Assembly (NCBI GenBank): GCA_016713885.1
Contig: JADJOF010000002.1
Span: 248,001 to 312,000, forward strand
Direction: 5' to 3'
Length of the DNA stretch: 64,000 nucleotides
Source of the DNA: Bdellovibrionales bacterium
GTDB lineage: Bacteria > Bdellovibrionota > Bdellovibrionia > Bdellovibrionales > JAMPXM01
A program made the translations under genes and the position numbers. Numbering within the stretch: position 1 is the stretch's first letter; the number at the start of each line of letters is the position of its first letter. The notes beneath the pieces are model-generated. The model was not told where the DNA came from. It did no database searches and saw only the letters and a program-made list of their open reading frames with translations. This document shows, in pieces, positions 30,310 through 39,413 of this stretch.

Positions 30310-30795
30310 ATGATGGATATCAAGATGAAGAGAAAGAAACCAAAGGCAGAGCTCGAGGTTCCAGAGAAGATCGTGAAGGCGTGGAAGGTGGCGCGAGAGG
30401 TGCGAAAGCGGGCCTATGCTCCGTATTCGGCCTATCAGGTCGGAGCGGCGCTGATCGACGAAAAGGGCACCGTCCTTACTGGCTGTAACGTCGAGAACGC
30501 CTCATATGGGGCAACGATCTGTGCTGAGCGAAATGCGATGCTGCATGCCGTGGCTGAGGGAATCCGGAAGATTCGCCATGTTGTCGTGGTGACGGACTCG
30601 GAGCCGCCAGCTCCGCCGTGTGCGCTTTGCCTGCAGGTACTCTGTGAGTTTTCGGATGAAAAGACGCGCGTGTGGCTCGGTGATCTTGACGGTGTGAAAG
30701 AGTGTCTTGAGCTCTCGGAGCTTTTACCGCGGCATTTTGGTCCGGGAAGCCTCGCACGAGGTCTGCGCGCACGCGCGACACGGCTTAAGCGTTAG
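30310..30795 (+). CDS. cdd: Cytidine deaminase
   Basis: A pyrimidine salvage enzyme that turns cytidine and deoxycytidine into uridine forms. The 161-residue protein has the zinc site: CAERNAM with the catalytic Glu, and PPCALCLQVLCEF for the PCxxC motif. The substrate-binding motif is CNVENASYG. The N-terminus has a Lys-rich extension of about 20 residues (KMKRKKPK) not needed for activity. Starts at ATG 30310, 30313 and 30325 are all possible. It converges with lpxD with a 4-base overlap. Confidence 0.93.
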   Translation: MMDIKMKRKKPKAELEVPEKIVKAWKVAREVRKRAYAPYSAYQVGAALIDEKGTVLTGCNVENASYGATICAERNAMLHAVAEGIRKIRHVVVVTDSEPPAPPCALCLQVLCEFSDEKTRVWLGDLDGVKECLELSELLPRHFGPGSLARGLRARATRLKR

Positions 30796-31859
30796 TCTTC
30801 GTCTTTGATTTTGAGAGCTTTGAGGAGGGCGGGGAGTTTGGTCATCGCCACCTTCATGCGGATATGATCCTGGAGGGGTAACAGCGGATTGCCGCCATAC
30901 TTTCCAGGTTTGGTGATCGCTTTACTGACGGCAGACACCGCGGAAAGCTGGACGTTGTCGCAGACCTCGATGTGTCCAGTCACAACGGAGTTTCCTCCGG
31001 CGACAAAGTTTTTTCCAATTTTAGTTGAGCCGGCAAGGCGGAAGCCAGCCGTGATGATCGAGTTTGCGCCGACGATTGAGTTGTGTGCGATGTGGACCTG
31101 GTTATCGAGCACAGCACCCTGGCCGATGCGCGTGTCGCCGAAGGTTCCGCGATCGATGGTGTTGCTAGCGCCGAGGTGCGCGCGGTCTTCGATGATCACG
31201 CGGCCCTGGTGCGGGATTCGATAGTGATTGAACTTCAGATCGTGAGCATAGCCAAAGCCCTCTTTGCCGATCGTGGAATTGGGATTGATTTCGCAGTCGT
31301 GGCCGATCGCGCACGAGTGACCGATGTAGACAAAGGGATGAAGGACGGTGCGTTCCCCTATGGTTGCGCTGTGCTCGATGTTCACGTGGGCTGCGATCGT
31401 CGTGTCTGCACCAATGGTGACACCGCGACTAATAATGGAGTAGGGGCCGACGCGCACATTTTCGCCAAGCTTCGCGCTGGGGTGAATAAGGGCCGTAGGA
31501 TGGATGAGTGAGCTTGTGGCGTCGAAGTCGGTGTTGAGGTGCGGCGTTTTGAGGAAGAAGTGAAAGATCACTTCGCGCATCGCACGTTCAGCTTCGGGCG
31601 AGTAGAGAATGGGCCTGCCGCCGACGAGTTCGCGGAGTTCGCTGACTCGAGCCTTCATGCTGAAGTTGAGGACGAGTGCTGTCGCCGGGCTTTTGAGCGC
31701 TTTTTCAAGAAGGTGGGGTTGCGAAACAAATATGATGGAACCAGCGCGGGCTTCTTCGGGCGAAGAGACGCTGGTGATCGGGATTTGTAGCGAACCCTCG
31801 TGTTCGGTCACGAGTGAACTCAAATGGTCTGCGATTGTCGTAAGTTGGATCATCTTCAC
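30792..31859 (-). CDS. lpxD: UDP-3-O-acylglucosamine N-acyltransferase LpxD
   Basis: LpxD adds the N-linked acyl chain in lipid A synthesis. The 355 residues comprise an N-terminal uridine-binding domain (ending about residue 100), a left-handed beta-helix of repeated hexapeptides (about 108-320), the catalytic His in QVHIAHNSIVGANS, and a short C-terminal helical tail. Start candidates are GTG 31859 or ATG 31853; neither has a strong ribosome site. It is a single gene here, not in the usual bamA-skp-lpxD-fabZ-lpxA cluster. It shows the organism makes lipid A. It is divergent from the Lys/Ala-rich protein gene with about 110 bases between. Confidence 0.95.
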   Translation of the reverse strand: MKMIQLTTIADHLSSLVTEHEGSLQIPITSVSSPEEARAGSIIFVSQPHLLEKALKSPATALVLNFSMKARVSELRELVGGRPILYSPEAERAMREVIFHFFLKTPHLNTDFDATSSLIHPTALIHPSAKLGENVRVGPYSIISRGVTIGADTTIAAHVNIEHSATIGERTVLHPFVYIGHSCAIGHDCEINPNSTIGKEGFGYAHDLKFNHYRIPHQGRVIIEDRAHLGASNTIDRGTFGDTRIGQGAVLDNQVHIAHNSIVGANSIITAGFRLAGSTKIGKNFVAGGNSVVTGHIEVCDNVQLSAVSAVSKAITKPGKYGGNPLLPLQDHIRMKVAMTKLPALLKALKIKDED

Positions 31860-31968
31860 ACTTGTTTTATGGCAGCTGGTCCTCTACGGTGAAGCTGTTT
31901 TAACGAATATTGAGGAGCGACCTGTGCTGAATCGGCTGCGGCGTGTATCGCGCCGCATCGGAGGATGG

Positions 31969-32748
31969 ATGGCTGCAAAAAAAGCGGCAACGACTTCGGG
32001 CGGATCTTCGAACAAAGCGTCGAAGAAACCCTCCCCTAAGAAACAAGAAGTAAAAGCGTCAGCGTCTAAGATGAAGGACGCGAAGGCGAAAGCAAAACCT
32101 ACGAGCAAAACGTCAGCGGCGAAGCCGATGGCGAAGCCCGTGGCGTCGGCAAAAGCTGCGCCGAAGGCATCGGCCAAACCGGTCGCCAAGGCGGCAAAGC
32201 CCGTAAAGGCGAACGCAAAGGCTGATATGAAGCCAACGGCGGCGGTGAAGTCGGTTCCGCTGAAGACGGCGTCAGAGAAGGTGCCGGCGAAAGCGGAAAA
32301 GGTGCTTAAAAAGCAACCTGAGGCCGATGTCGTTGCTGAATTGGATAGCGAATTTGATACGACAGACATTGTGGATGCAGACCTTGAAGGCGCTGTGGAT
32401 CTCGCGGCTGTTGAACCTCTCGATGGGGACCCATCGGCAGCGCGACGTGCTGCGATGAGTCTGAAAGGGCCTGTGGAAGCTGAAAAAGTGGCCCAAGAGA
32501 AGAAGAAAAAGAAGGACGATCTTAAGATTGATCGTTCTGGAGATCTCGAAGCGCAGTGGTCATCGCTTAAAGAGAAGTCAAAAGCGATCAAACCTGTTCC
32601 CTATAAGATGACGGAGAGGTATGAAGCTCGAGGACCTATTCAGCACAAGGTGCTGGGCTGGGGCTATATCTTGACCAATCAAAATGATCGGCTCGAGGTT
32701 TTGTTCCAGGACGGCATTAAGTTTTTGATTTCAAACTACAAGGCGTAA
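31969..32748 (+). CDS. Histone-H1-like Lys/Ala-rich protein with C-terminal folded domain
   Basis: A 259-residue protein. About the first 125 residues are almost only Lys, Ala, Ser, Pro, Thr and Val (for example AKPVAKAAKPVKANAKAD), like bacterial H1-type nucleoid proteins. An acidic linker follows, then a second Lys-rich segment (EKKKKKDDLK), and a conserved-looking C-terminal domain of about 60 residues: YKMTERYEARGPIQHKVLGW, GYILTNQNDRLEVLF, DGIKFLISNYKA. That end resembles a small beta-barrel seen at the end of other proteins with 'H..FG.G.V....N...V.F..G'. ATG 31969 (GGAGG upstream) is chosen; GTG 31924 is an alternative. infA follows by 24 bases. Confidence 0.7.
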   Translation: MAAKKAATTSGGSSNKASKKPSPKKQEVKASASKMKDAKAKAKPTSKTSAAKPMAKPVASAKAAPKASAKPVAKAAKPVKANAKADMKPTAAVKSVPLKTASEKVPAKAEKVLKKQPEADVVAELDSEFDTTDIVDADLEGAVDLAAVEPLDGDPSAARRAAMSLKGPVEAEKVAQEKKKKKDDLKIDRSGDLEAQWSSLKEKSKAIKPVPYKMTERYEARGPIQHKVLGWGYILTNQNDRLEVLFQDGIKFLISNYKA

Positions 32749-32772
32749 CGCAGGTAAAGGATAAGGACTCGG

Positions 32773-32991
32773 ATGGCGAAAGACGATTTGGCGCAGTTGG
32801 AAGGTAAGATTGTCGACGCAAGCGCGGGAGGCCTTTATAAGGTCATGCTTGAGAATAATGTCGAAATTATTGCCCGACTTTGTGGCAAAATGCGCCGCTT
32901 CAATATCCGCGTCGTTGTTGGCGACAAAGTAACTGTCGGTGTGTCGCCCTATGATCCAACGAATGGCTTGATTCTTTACCGCCATAAGTGA
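32773..32991 (+). CDS. infA: Translation initiation factor IF-1
   Basis: A 72-residue OB-fold protein. LEGKIVDASAGGLYKVMLEN, ARLCGKMRRFNIRVVVGDKV and the SPYD segment followed by GLILYRHK match IF-1 along its whole length. IF-1 binds the ribosomal A site during initiation. The usual Gly in the 'G..KV.LENG' part is replaced by Asn (ENNVEI), a minor variation. tex begins 17 bases after its stop. Confidence 0.96.
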   Translation: MAKDDLAQLEGKIVDASAGGLYKVMLENNVEIIARLCGKMRRFNIRVVVGDKVTVGVSPYDPTNGLILYRHK

Positions 32992-33007
32992 TCCCCTTTT
33001 TAGCACT

Positions 33008-35575
33008 ATGACCATCCAAACTATTTCGTTTCCTGAGTTTCGCGAGAAGTTTCTCGCGAATATTACACTGAAGTCGGCGCAAGCGGTCCTCGAGCTTGCT
33101 GCTGAAGGCGGAACCGTTCCCTTTATTGCGCGTTACCGGAAAGAGAAAACCGGTGGGCTTGATGAGGTCGAGATTCGGGCCGTAATTGAAGCCAACGAGA
33201 CGCTCACCGAATTGAATAAACGGCGCGAGTTTGTTGTGCAGGAGATTCATTCGCAGGGAAATCTCACGGATGAACTGAAGAAACGAATTCAGACATGCTA
33301 CGACCTCGGTGAGATCGAAGAGATCTATCGTCCGTTCAAGAAAAAGAAAAAGACCAAAGCGACGCTTGCGCGTGAAGCGGGGCTTGAGCCACTGGCGGAT
33401 TGGCTATGGAAGATCGGTCATGGTGAGCAAAAGCCCGATGTGACGATGGAAATCAAAGCGAAGGATTTCCTGAATGTCGCCGCTGGCTATGCGACCTACG
33501 ACCTCGCTCTCAAAGGTGCTCAGGATATTGTTGTCGATAAACTTTCGAATGATCCGGCGCTACGCGAACGAATTCGTTCCAACTTCTTTGAGAAGGGACG
33601 CATCGTTTCGAAGAAGGCGAAAGGGTATAAGCCGCACTCGAAGTTCGAGATGTATGCAGAGTTCTCGGAACTCGCAAAAAGCCTCATGGACAAAAAAGCG
33701 TCGCATCGTTACTTGGCGATGCGCCGCGGTTGGACTGAAGAAGAGCTGACGGTTTCGGTCGAAGGCGATGAGACGGAAAACCTTCTGTTGTTTGAAAAGA
33801 TGACTCATACGTCGGATGTGGCAAAGGCCGCGGCCGGCGACGCCGAAATTGCGAAGGTCCTTGAGTTTTTGAAGATGTGCGCAAAACTTGCGTACACGGT
33901 TCATGTGCATCCTTCGATTTCAAATGAAGTGCATCGCGCTCTGAAGGATCAAGCGGATAAAGATGCGATCACAGTGTTTGCTGAGAACGTGCGAAAAGTA
34001 CTTCTCGGTAGCCCCTTTGGACCACGTTGCGTGCTGGGAGTTGATCCTGGTCTTCGCACGGGATGCAAAGTCGCGCTGATCGATAAGCAGGGCAATTTTA
34101 TTTCGAATACGGTCCTGCAGATTCTTGGCGAAGGTGCGCATGAAAAAGCGAAGGCGCTGTTCGCGGAAGTCCTGAAGCAGATCAAGATCGATGCGATCGC
34201 GGTCGGCAACGGCACCGGCGGTCGTGAAGCCGAGACGTTTATTCGAAAAGTTTTGAAAGAGTTGAGTACGGAAGTACCGGTGATTTTGGTGAGAGAATCC
34301 GGCGCGTCGGTCTATTCGGCGAGCGATGTCGCTCGTGAAGAGTTTCCGGACCTGGATTTGACGATTCGCGGTGCGATCTCGATCGCGCGGCGTTTGCAAG
34401 ATCCGCTGGCGGAGCTTGTTAAAGTTGATCCGAAGAGTATCGGCGTCGGTCAATATCAGCACGATGTTTCGCAGACGGCTTTGAAGAAGTCGCTTGAGGA
34501 AGTCGTCGAGAGCTGCGTGAACGGTGTCGGTGTTGATTTGAATACGGCATCGGCTCCGCTTTTGGCCTACGTTGCGGGTATTGGGCCGACGGTTGCTAAG
34601 GGCATTGTCGAGTTTCGAAAGTCCAACGGACTCTTTAGTGAGCGCGATCAGCTTTTGAAGGTTGGTCGGTTCTCGCCGAAGGTGTTCGAGCAGAGCGCTG
34701 GGTTTTTGCGAATTCCGGGTGGCAAACATCCTTTGGATGCGACGGGGGTTCACCCTGAGCGCTATGCGGCTGTTCGTGATATGGCGGCGGAAGTCGGTGT
34801 TCCGGTCACGGGGCTTTTGGGCGATGGCGCGAAGAAGCTCTTGGGGCTACGCACGAAGTGGGCACAGATCATCGGTGAGTTTACGTTTGACGATATTATT
34901 CGTGAACTTGAAAAGCCGGGACGCGATCCGCGCGATCCGTTCAAAGTCTTCGCATTCCGCGATGATATTTTTGAAGTGAAGGATCTCAAAGAGGGCATGA
35001 TCTGCCCTGGTATCGTGACCAACGTGACCAATTTCGGTGCGTTTGTCGATATCGGCGTTCATCAAGACGGTCTGGTTCACATCTCGGAGCTTTCGACGAA
35101 GTTCGTCGATGATCCGCGCAAGGTGGCGAACCCGGGTGATCAGGTGACGATTCGCGTTTTGGGCGTGGATCTTGAGAAAAACCAGATTTCGCTTTCGATG
35201 ATTTTAGAAGCGGGAGCTCCTCGTGAGCGTGCTCCGCGGGCCGAGGCGCCGCGTCCTTCAGGAGAGCGTGGCGGTGGACCACGGCCATCTGTGGCGGCCG
35301 GTGGAAGTCGGCCAGCGGCGGGCGGCCGATCGAGTAGTGGACCTCGCCCAGGGGCGCCTGGCGCTCCGGGTGGACCGGGACCGCGTGCGGCGTCAGCTGA
35401 TCGCGGTGGTGATCGTGGACCTCGTCCGGGCGGTCCAGGTGGACCACATTCTGGTGGAGGCCCTGGTGGTGGGCCGCGCCCAGGTGGGAAGCCGTTCAAC
35501 AATCCGTTTGCGGCATTGTTGGGAAGCGGCGGAGCGCCGGGTGGCGATGCTGGCGCGGGTAAGCCGAAGCGATAG
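33008..35575 (+). CDS. tex: Tex-family S1 RNA-binding transcription accessory protein
   Basis: Tex binds nucleic acid and contacts the transcription machinery. Of 855 residues, about 1-737 align with the family: N-terminal VPFIARYRKEKTGGLDE, a YqgF/RuvX-like domain beginning GVDPGLRTGCKVALID (about residue 345), helix-hairpin-helix segments (YVAGIGPTVAKGIV), and the S1 domain from about 661 (PGIVTNVTNFGAFVDIG). Residues 738-855 form a low-complexity tail of Gly, Pro, Arg, Ala and Ser with RGG-like pieces (ERGGGPRP, RGGDRGPRP), probably disordered and RNA-binding. Such a long tail is unusual for Tex. A terminator follows 20 bases downstream. Confidence 0.95.
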   Translation: MTIQTISFPEFREKFLANITLKSAQAVLELAAEGGTVPFIARYRKEKTGGLDEVEIRAVIEANETLTELNKRREFVVQEIHSQGNLTDELKKRIQTCYDLGEIEEIYRPFKKKKKTKATLAREAGLEPLADWLWKIGHGEQKPDVTMEIKAKDFLNVAAGYATYDLALKGAQDIVVDKLSNDPALRERIRSNFFEKGRIVSKKAKGYKPHSKFEMYAEFSELAKSLMDKKASHRYLAMRRGWTEEELTVSVEGDETENLLLFEKMTHTSDVAKAAAGDAEIAKVLEFLKMCAKLAYTVHVHPSISNEVHRALKDQADKDAITVFAENVRKVLLGSPFGPRCVLGVDPGLRTGCKVALIDKQGNFISNTVLQILGEGAHEKAKALFAEVLKQIKIDAIAVGNGTGGREAETFIRKVLKELSTEVPVILVRESGASVYSASDVAREEFPDLDLTIRGAISIARRLQDPLAELVKVDPKSIGVGQYQHDVSQTALKKSLEEVVESCVNGVGVDLNTASAPLLAYVAGIGPTVAKGIVEFRKSNGLFSERDQLLKVGRFSPKVFEQSAGFLRIPGGKHPLDATGVHPERYAAVRDMAAEVGVPVTGLLGDGAKKLLGLRTKWAQIIGEFTFDDIIRELEKPGRDPRDPFKVFAFRDDIFEVKDLKEGMICPGIVTNVTNFGAFVDIGVHQDGLVHISELSTKFVDDPRKVANPGDQVTIRVLGVDLEKNQISLSMILEAGAPRERAPRAEAPRPSGERGGGPRPSVAAGGSRPAAGGRSSSGPRPGAPGAPGGPGPRAASADRGGDRGPRPGGPGGPHSGGGPGGGPRPGGKPFNNPFAALLGSGGAPGGDAGAGKPKR

Positions 35576-35594
35576 ACGTGAATAGAGTGAAAGT

Positions 35595-35631
35595 AAAAAA
35601 AGACAGCTCCGGATCGGGGCTGTCTTTTTTT
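35595..35631. terminator. Terminator shared by tex and the converging HAD gene
   Basis: AAAAAAGACAGC, an 11-base loop, GCTGTCTTTTTTT. The 3' end of the converging phosphatase gene at 35630 lies inside it, so it may act on both strands. Confidence 0.85.
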
Positions 35632-36439
35632 ATCCTTTGATGGCGAGTAGTCGCTCGGCAATCTCCACGAAACCGTGGCCGCCCTCTTTGGAGGCGATGA
35701 ACGCGGGTTTATGTTTGAGGCGCGTTTCGAAGCGGCGAATGTTGGCGACGGCGAATGAATTTTGGAAGGCCTCGAACATCGGTTCGTCGTTTGGAGAGTC
35801 GCCACAGAAGATGATTGAGCCCTTCTTGTTCTCTTGAGTGAAGTCGAAGCCGAGCTCGCGTGAGCAGTAGGTTTTGCACATCGAGAGTTTGTCGTACTGA
35901 CCAAACCAACCATTGACGTGAATGGAGCTGACCTTAGCAATGGCACCAAAGCGTTCAAAAACCGCGACGATCTTACTGATGTCTTGATCGGAAAGGGGGC
36001 TCACATCTTCCGCAAAGTCGATGGCGAGATCCATCAAGCGGGAGAATTGATCGCTGGCGATGGCGGCACCGGGAACCTCTTTGAGGACAGCGGTGCGAAT
36101 ACTCTCGAGCTTCAGGCGATTGGCATCGCGTTCGGATTCAGTAAAGACAAAGTGCCGGCGCATGTGTTTGCCGGTCGCGTCGTTGATGTAGCGAAAGTAA
36201 AAGCCGCCGTTTTCACCAATGATGCCGTGAACGGGCCAGAAGCGTGCGATCATTTCACACCAGCCGGCCGGCCTCCCAGTGACCGGAACGATTTTCATTC
36301 CCGCGCGATGCAGGCGCCAGAGTGAGTCATAGGCCTCAGGACCAAGCTGACCTTCGTCGGTGATCGTGTCATCGATGTCGGTGAAGATGGTGTGAACGCC
36401 GCGAGTTTTGAACTGATCGAGAGTGTTCATATCTGTCAT
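35630..36439 (-). CDS. HAD-superfamily (type IIB) sugar-phosphatase-like protein
   Basis: A 269-residue cytoplasmic phosphatase. HAD motif I is TIFTDIDDTITDEG with the nucleophile Asp, motif II is VPVTGRPAGW, and motif IV is IIFCGDSPNDEPMFEAF. A cap domain (about 80-195) lies between motifs II and III, as in the IIB group that includes sucrose-phosphate and mannosyl-3-phosphoglycerate phosphatases. The substrate is not clear. Starts at ATG 36439 or ATG 36430 are possible; neither has a clear ribosome site. It is divergent from topA. Confidence 0.85.
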   Translation of the reverse strand: MTDMNTLDQFKTRGVHTIFTDIDDTITDEGQLGPEAYDSLWRLHRAGMKIVPVTGRPAGWCEMIARFWPVHGIIGENGGFYFRYINDATGKHMRRHFVFTESERDANRLKLESIRTAVLKEVPGAAIASDQFSRLMDLAIDFAEDVSPLSDQDISKIVAVFERFGAIAKVSSIHVNGWFGQYDKLSMCKTYCSRELGFDFTQENKKGSIIFCGDSPNDEPMFEAFQNSFAVANIRRFETRLKHKPAFIASKEGGHGFVEIAERLLAIKG

Positions 36440-36610
36440 CGGACCAGGTCTTGCCGCGCCGTTCAAGATGGTCCAGGTAAAAATCGCTTGCGCGAAGTGG
36501 TCGGTTCAGCCCACTTTATCAGTGAATAGTGACGGAAGCGTTGCATCAACATCATTGAGCGGTGGCATCGAACGTGGCGAAAAAGCGCGCAGTCAAAAAG
36601 TCAGGGTGGA

Positions 36611-39349
36611 TTGACCGGCGGGGGTAAAACTCTGGTGGTGGTCGAGTCACCGACAAAGGCGAAGACGATCCGAAAGTTTCTAGGGAAAGAGTACATCGTC
36701 GAATCCTGTATGGGGCATATTCGCGATTTGCCACAATCGTCGAAGGATATTCCTGAGAAGTTTAAAAAGCAGAAATGGGCGCAACTCGGTGTGGATACGG
36801 AGCATGAGTTTGAGCCGATTTATTGCGTTCCGAAGAATAAGACGAAGATCGTCAGCCTCTTGAAGGATCGTTTGAAAGAAGTCGATCGCGTCTTGCTTGC
36901 GACGGACGAAGACCGCGAGGGAGAGAGCATCAGCTGGCATTTGGTGGAAACACTGAAGCCGCAGGTTCCGTTTCGGCGAATGGTTTTTAACGAGATCACC
37001 AAAGACGCGATCATCAGTGCGTTGGACGACACTCGCGAAATCAATGTGAATCTGGTGCGTGCGCAAGAGGCGAGGCGGATTCTTGATCGCCTGGTCGGTT
37101 ATACAATTTCTCCGCTGCTTTGGAAGAAAGTGGCCTATGGTCTGTCGGCTGGACGAGTTCAGTCGGTGGCCGTTCGTTTGATTGTTGAGCGCGAGCATGA
37201 GCGGCTCAAATTTAAGAAATCGAGCTACTGGGACCTGCAGGCCGAAAACGAGAAAGATGCGATTGGCTTTCATTCGCGTTTGATCGCCTACAAAGGCAAG
37301 CGAACCGCTACGGGTAAGGACTTTGACAGCACGACGGGGCAGCTCTTAAGTGAGCGGCGCACGGATACGCTCGCTCTTGACCAAGAGACGGCGGAGAAGA
37401 TCTTAGCGGAAGTGAAGAGCGCTGCGTGGAAAGTGACGGAGGCGGACGAGAAGCCAATTTCGCGAAAGCCACCGGCGCCGTTTATCACCTCAACTTTGCA
37501 GCAGGAATCGAACAGAAAGCTTGGGCTTTCAGCTCGTGAGACGATGCAGGTGGCGCAGTCGCTGTACGAACAGGGTTTTATCACCTACATGCGTACAGAC
37601 TCGACGTTCCTCTCGACTCAGGCTTTGGATGCGGCTCGAAACCGAATCACGAAACTCTATGGCAAAGAGTACTTGCCGGAAGCGCCGCGAACTTACGACG
37701 ATAAAAAAGCGCGAGGTGCGCAAGAGGCACACGAAGCGATTCGTCCAGCCGGAACCGAGATGGTGACTCCTGAAGAGACAGGTCTTTCAGGACTGCCATT
37801 TAAACTCTACGATTTGATCTGGAAGCGTACGATCGCGAGCCAGATGGTTAATTCGAAGCAAAAACAGCTCGCGGTTCGCTTTGAAGTGGGGCCTGCGACA
37901 TTTGCGGCGAGTGGAATGACAATTGAGTTCCCGGGCTTTTTAAGGGCTTACGTTGAGGGAAGTGACGACGAGACGGCGGCGCTTGAAGAAAAAGAAGTGC
38001 GGCTGCCGGCAATGAAGCCGGGCGACTCGGTGAAGGCCAAGTCGATCACGCCCGAGGGGCACGAGACGAAGCCGCCGGCGCGGTTTACGGAAGCTAGTCT
38101 GGTGCAGACAATGGAACGCGAAGGCATCGGTCGTCCGTCGACCTATGCTTCGATTATTGGAACGATCATTGATCGCGGCTATACGCGCAAAGCAGGCAAT
38201 GCCTTGGTGCCGACGTTCACAGCGATGGTGGTCGCGAAGCTTCTTCGTCAGCATTTACCAGAGTATGTGGATCTTGGATTCACAAGCGGTATGGAGGATG
38301 CGCTCGACGATATCGCACAAGGCGATCTCGATTCGATTCAGTATTTGAAGTCGATTTACTTTGGTACCGGAGCAAAGCACGCGGGCTTGAAGCCGCAGGT
38401 TGATAAGCAGGAAAAGGAAATTGACCCTGCTGATGCGCGCTCGATTGAGCTTGAGGGGCTAAAGGGCTTGAGCTTTCGTGTCGGTCGCTATGGTGCGTAT
38501 GTTTGCCGTTCGACAAAAGAAGGTGAGCAGTGCGCTTCGATCCCTGATGCTCAGGCGCCGTCGGAGATCACAGCTGATGTGGTCAACAAGCTGATCGATC
38601 AGAAGCTGAATGGCTCGGATGCTTTGGGTAAGGATCCAAAGACGGGACTGCCGATTTACGTTTTGACGGGACGCTATGGACCCTATGTGCAGCTTGGCGA
38701 GGCCGATAGCGAAGAGGCAAAACCGAAGCGGGTTTCACTTCCGGCGGGAATGGAGGTCGATAAGGTCGACCTTCCGAAGGCGCTGCAGCTTTTGGAATTG
38801 CCGAAGACTCTGGGATCGCATCCGGGGACAGGGAAAGAGATCAAGGCGGGGCTTGGTCGTTTCGGTCCCTATGTCGTACACGACGGCGATTTCCGTTCGA
38901 TTCCCAAAGGCGAGAGCCTGTTTGAAGTCACTCTCGCTCGGGCACTCGAGCTTTTTGAGAAGCCCAAGCAGGGGCGTGGCCGAGCGGCGGCCCTTCGGGA
39001 GATTGGTCCGGTGCCCGGCATGGAAGAAAAGGTTCAGGTCTTCTCTGGCCGCTATGGTCCTTATGTGAAGCTAGGAAAAGTCAACGCATCGCTCCCTGAG
39101 GGGATGAAGCCCGAGGATGTGACGCTGGAGCAGGCGTTGGATCTGATCAAGGCGCGAAACGACGGTGAACTTCCAAAAGCCGGCGAGGCCGAGTCGACGA
39201 AAAAGTCGAAAGGGAAGCGCAAAGCGGCCCCTAAGGCTGAGGCGAAGGCGGTAGTTAAAAAAGCACCGGTAAAAAAGGCGGAAGAAAAGGCAGCGAAGGC
39301 CGTTCCGGCAATAAAGGCGGCGGCGAAGACGATTGTCAGGAAAAAGTAA
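36611..39349 (+). CDS. topA: DNA topoisomerase I
   Basis: Type IA topoisomerase that relaxes negative supercoils. The 912 residues include the TOPRIM start LVVVESPTKAKTIRKFLG, TDEDREGESISWH, and the active-site Tyr in GFITYMRTDST (about residue 326). The C-terminal third holds three repeats of the type GRYGPYV...LP.....LE.AL.LL, which replace zinc ribbons, and a Lys/Ala-rich tail. TTG 36611 is the first in-frame start but its AGGGTGGA lies too close to act as a ribosome site. Another frame, from GTG 36574, reads MAKKRAVKKSG into this point, a typical topA N-terminus. So the true start may be at 36574 with a one-base lesion near 36606. Confidence 0.94.
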   Translation: MTGGGKTLVVVESPTKAKTIRKFLGKEYIVESCMGHIRDLPQSSKDIPEKFKKQKWAQLGVDTEHEFEPIYCVPKNKTKIVSLLKDRLKEVDRVLLATDEDREGESISWHLVETLKPQVPFRRMVFNEITKDAIISALDDTREINVNLVRAQEARRILDRLVGYTISPLLWKKVAYGLSAGRVQSVAVRLIVEREHERLKFKKSSYWDLQAENEKDAIGFHSRLIAYKGKRTATGKDFDSTTGQLLSERRTDTLALDQETAEKILAEVKSAAWKVTEADEKPISRKPPAPFITSTLQQESNRKLGLSARETMQVAQSLYEQGFITYMRTDSTFLSTQALDAARNRITKLYGKEYLPEAPRTYDDKKARGAQEAHEAIRPAGTEMVTPEETGLSGLPFKLYDLIWKRTIASQMVNSKQKQLAVRFEVGPATFAASGMTIEFPGFLRAYVEGSDDETAALEEKEVRLPAMKPGDSVKAKSITPEGHETKPPARFTEASLVQTMEREGIGRPSTYASIIGTIIDRGYTRKAGNALVPTFTAMVVAKLLRQHLPEYVDLGFTSGMEDALDDIAQGDLDSIQYLKSIYFGTGAKHAGLKPQVDKQEKEIDPADARSIELEGLKGLSFRVGRYGAYVCRSTKEGEQCASIPDAQAPSEITADVVNKLIDQKLNGSDALGKDPKTGLPIYVLTGRYGPYVQLGEADSEEAKPKRVSLPAGMEVDKVDLPKALQLLELPKTLGSHPGTGKEIKAGLGRFGPYVVHDGDFRSIPKGESLFEVTLARALELFEKPKQGRGRAAALREIGPVPGMEEKVQVFSGRYGPYVKLGKVNASLPEGMKPEDVTLEQALDLIKARNDGELPKAGEAESTKKSKGKRKAAPKAEAKAVVKKAPVKKAEEKAAKAVPAIKAAAKTIVRKK

Positions 39350-39413
39350 GGCTTGTCAGTCGGCGAGACTGGCTTCTTGAAACGGCGTGTCGGATCGGAT
39401 ACTATTCGATCCG

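Noticed and set aside
31884..32591. 235-codon minus-strand open frame, Ser/Ala/Phe-rich
   Set aside because: It is the complement of the Lys/Ala-rich gene, whose GC-rich codons create long open frames on the other strand.
33920..34753. 277-codon minus-strand open frame opposite tex
   Set aside because: Tex is certain on the plus strand; the mirror product has no domain.
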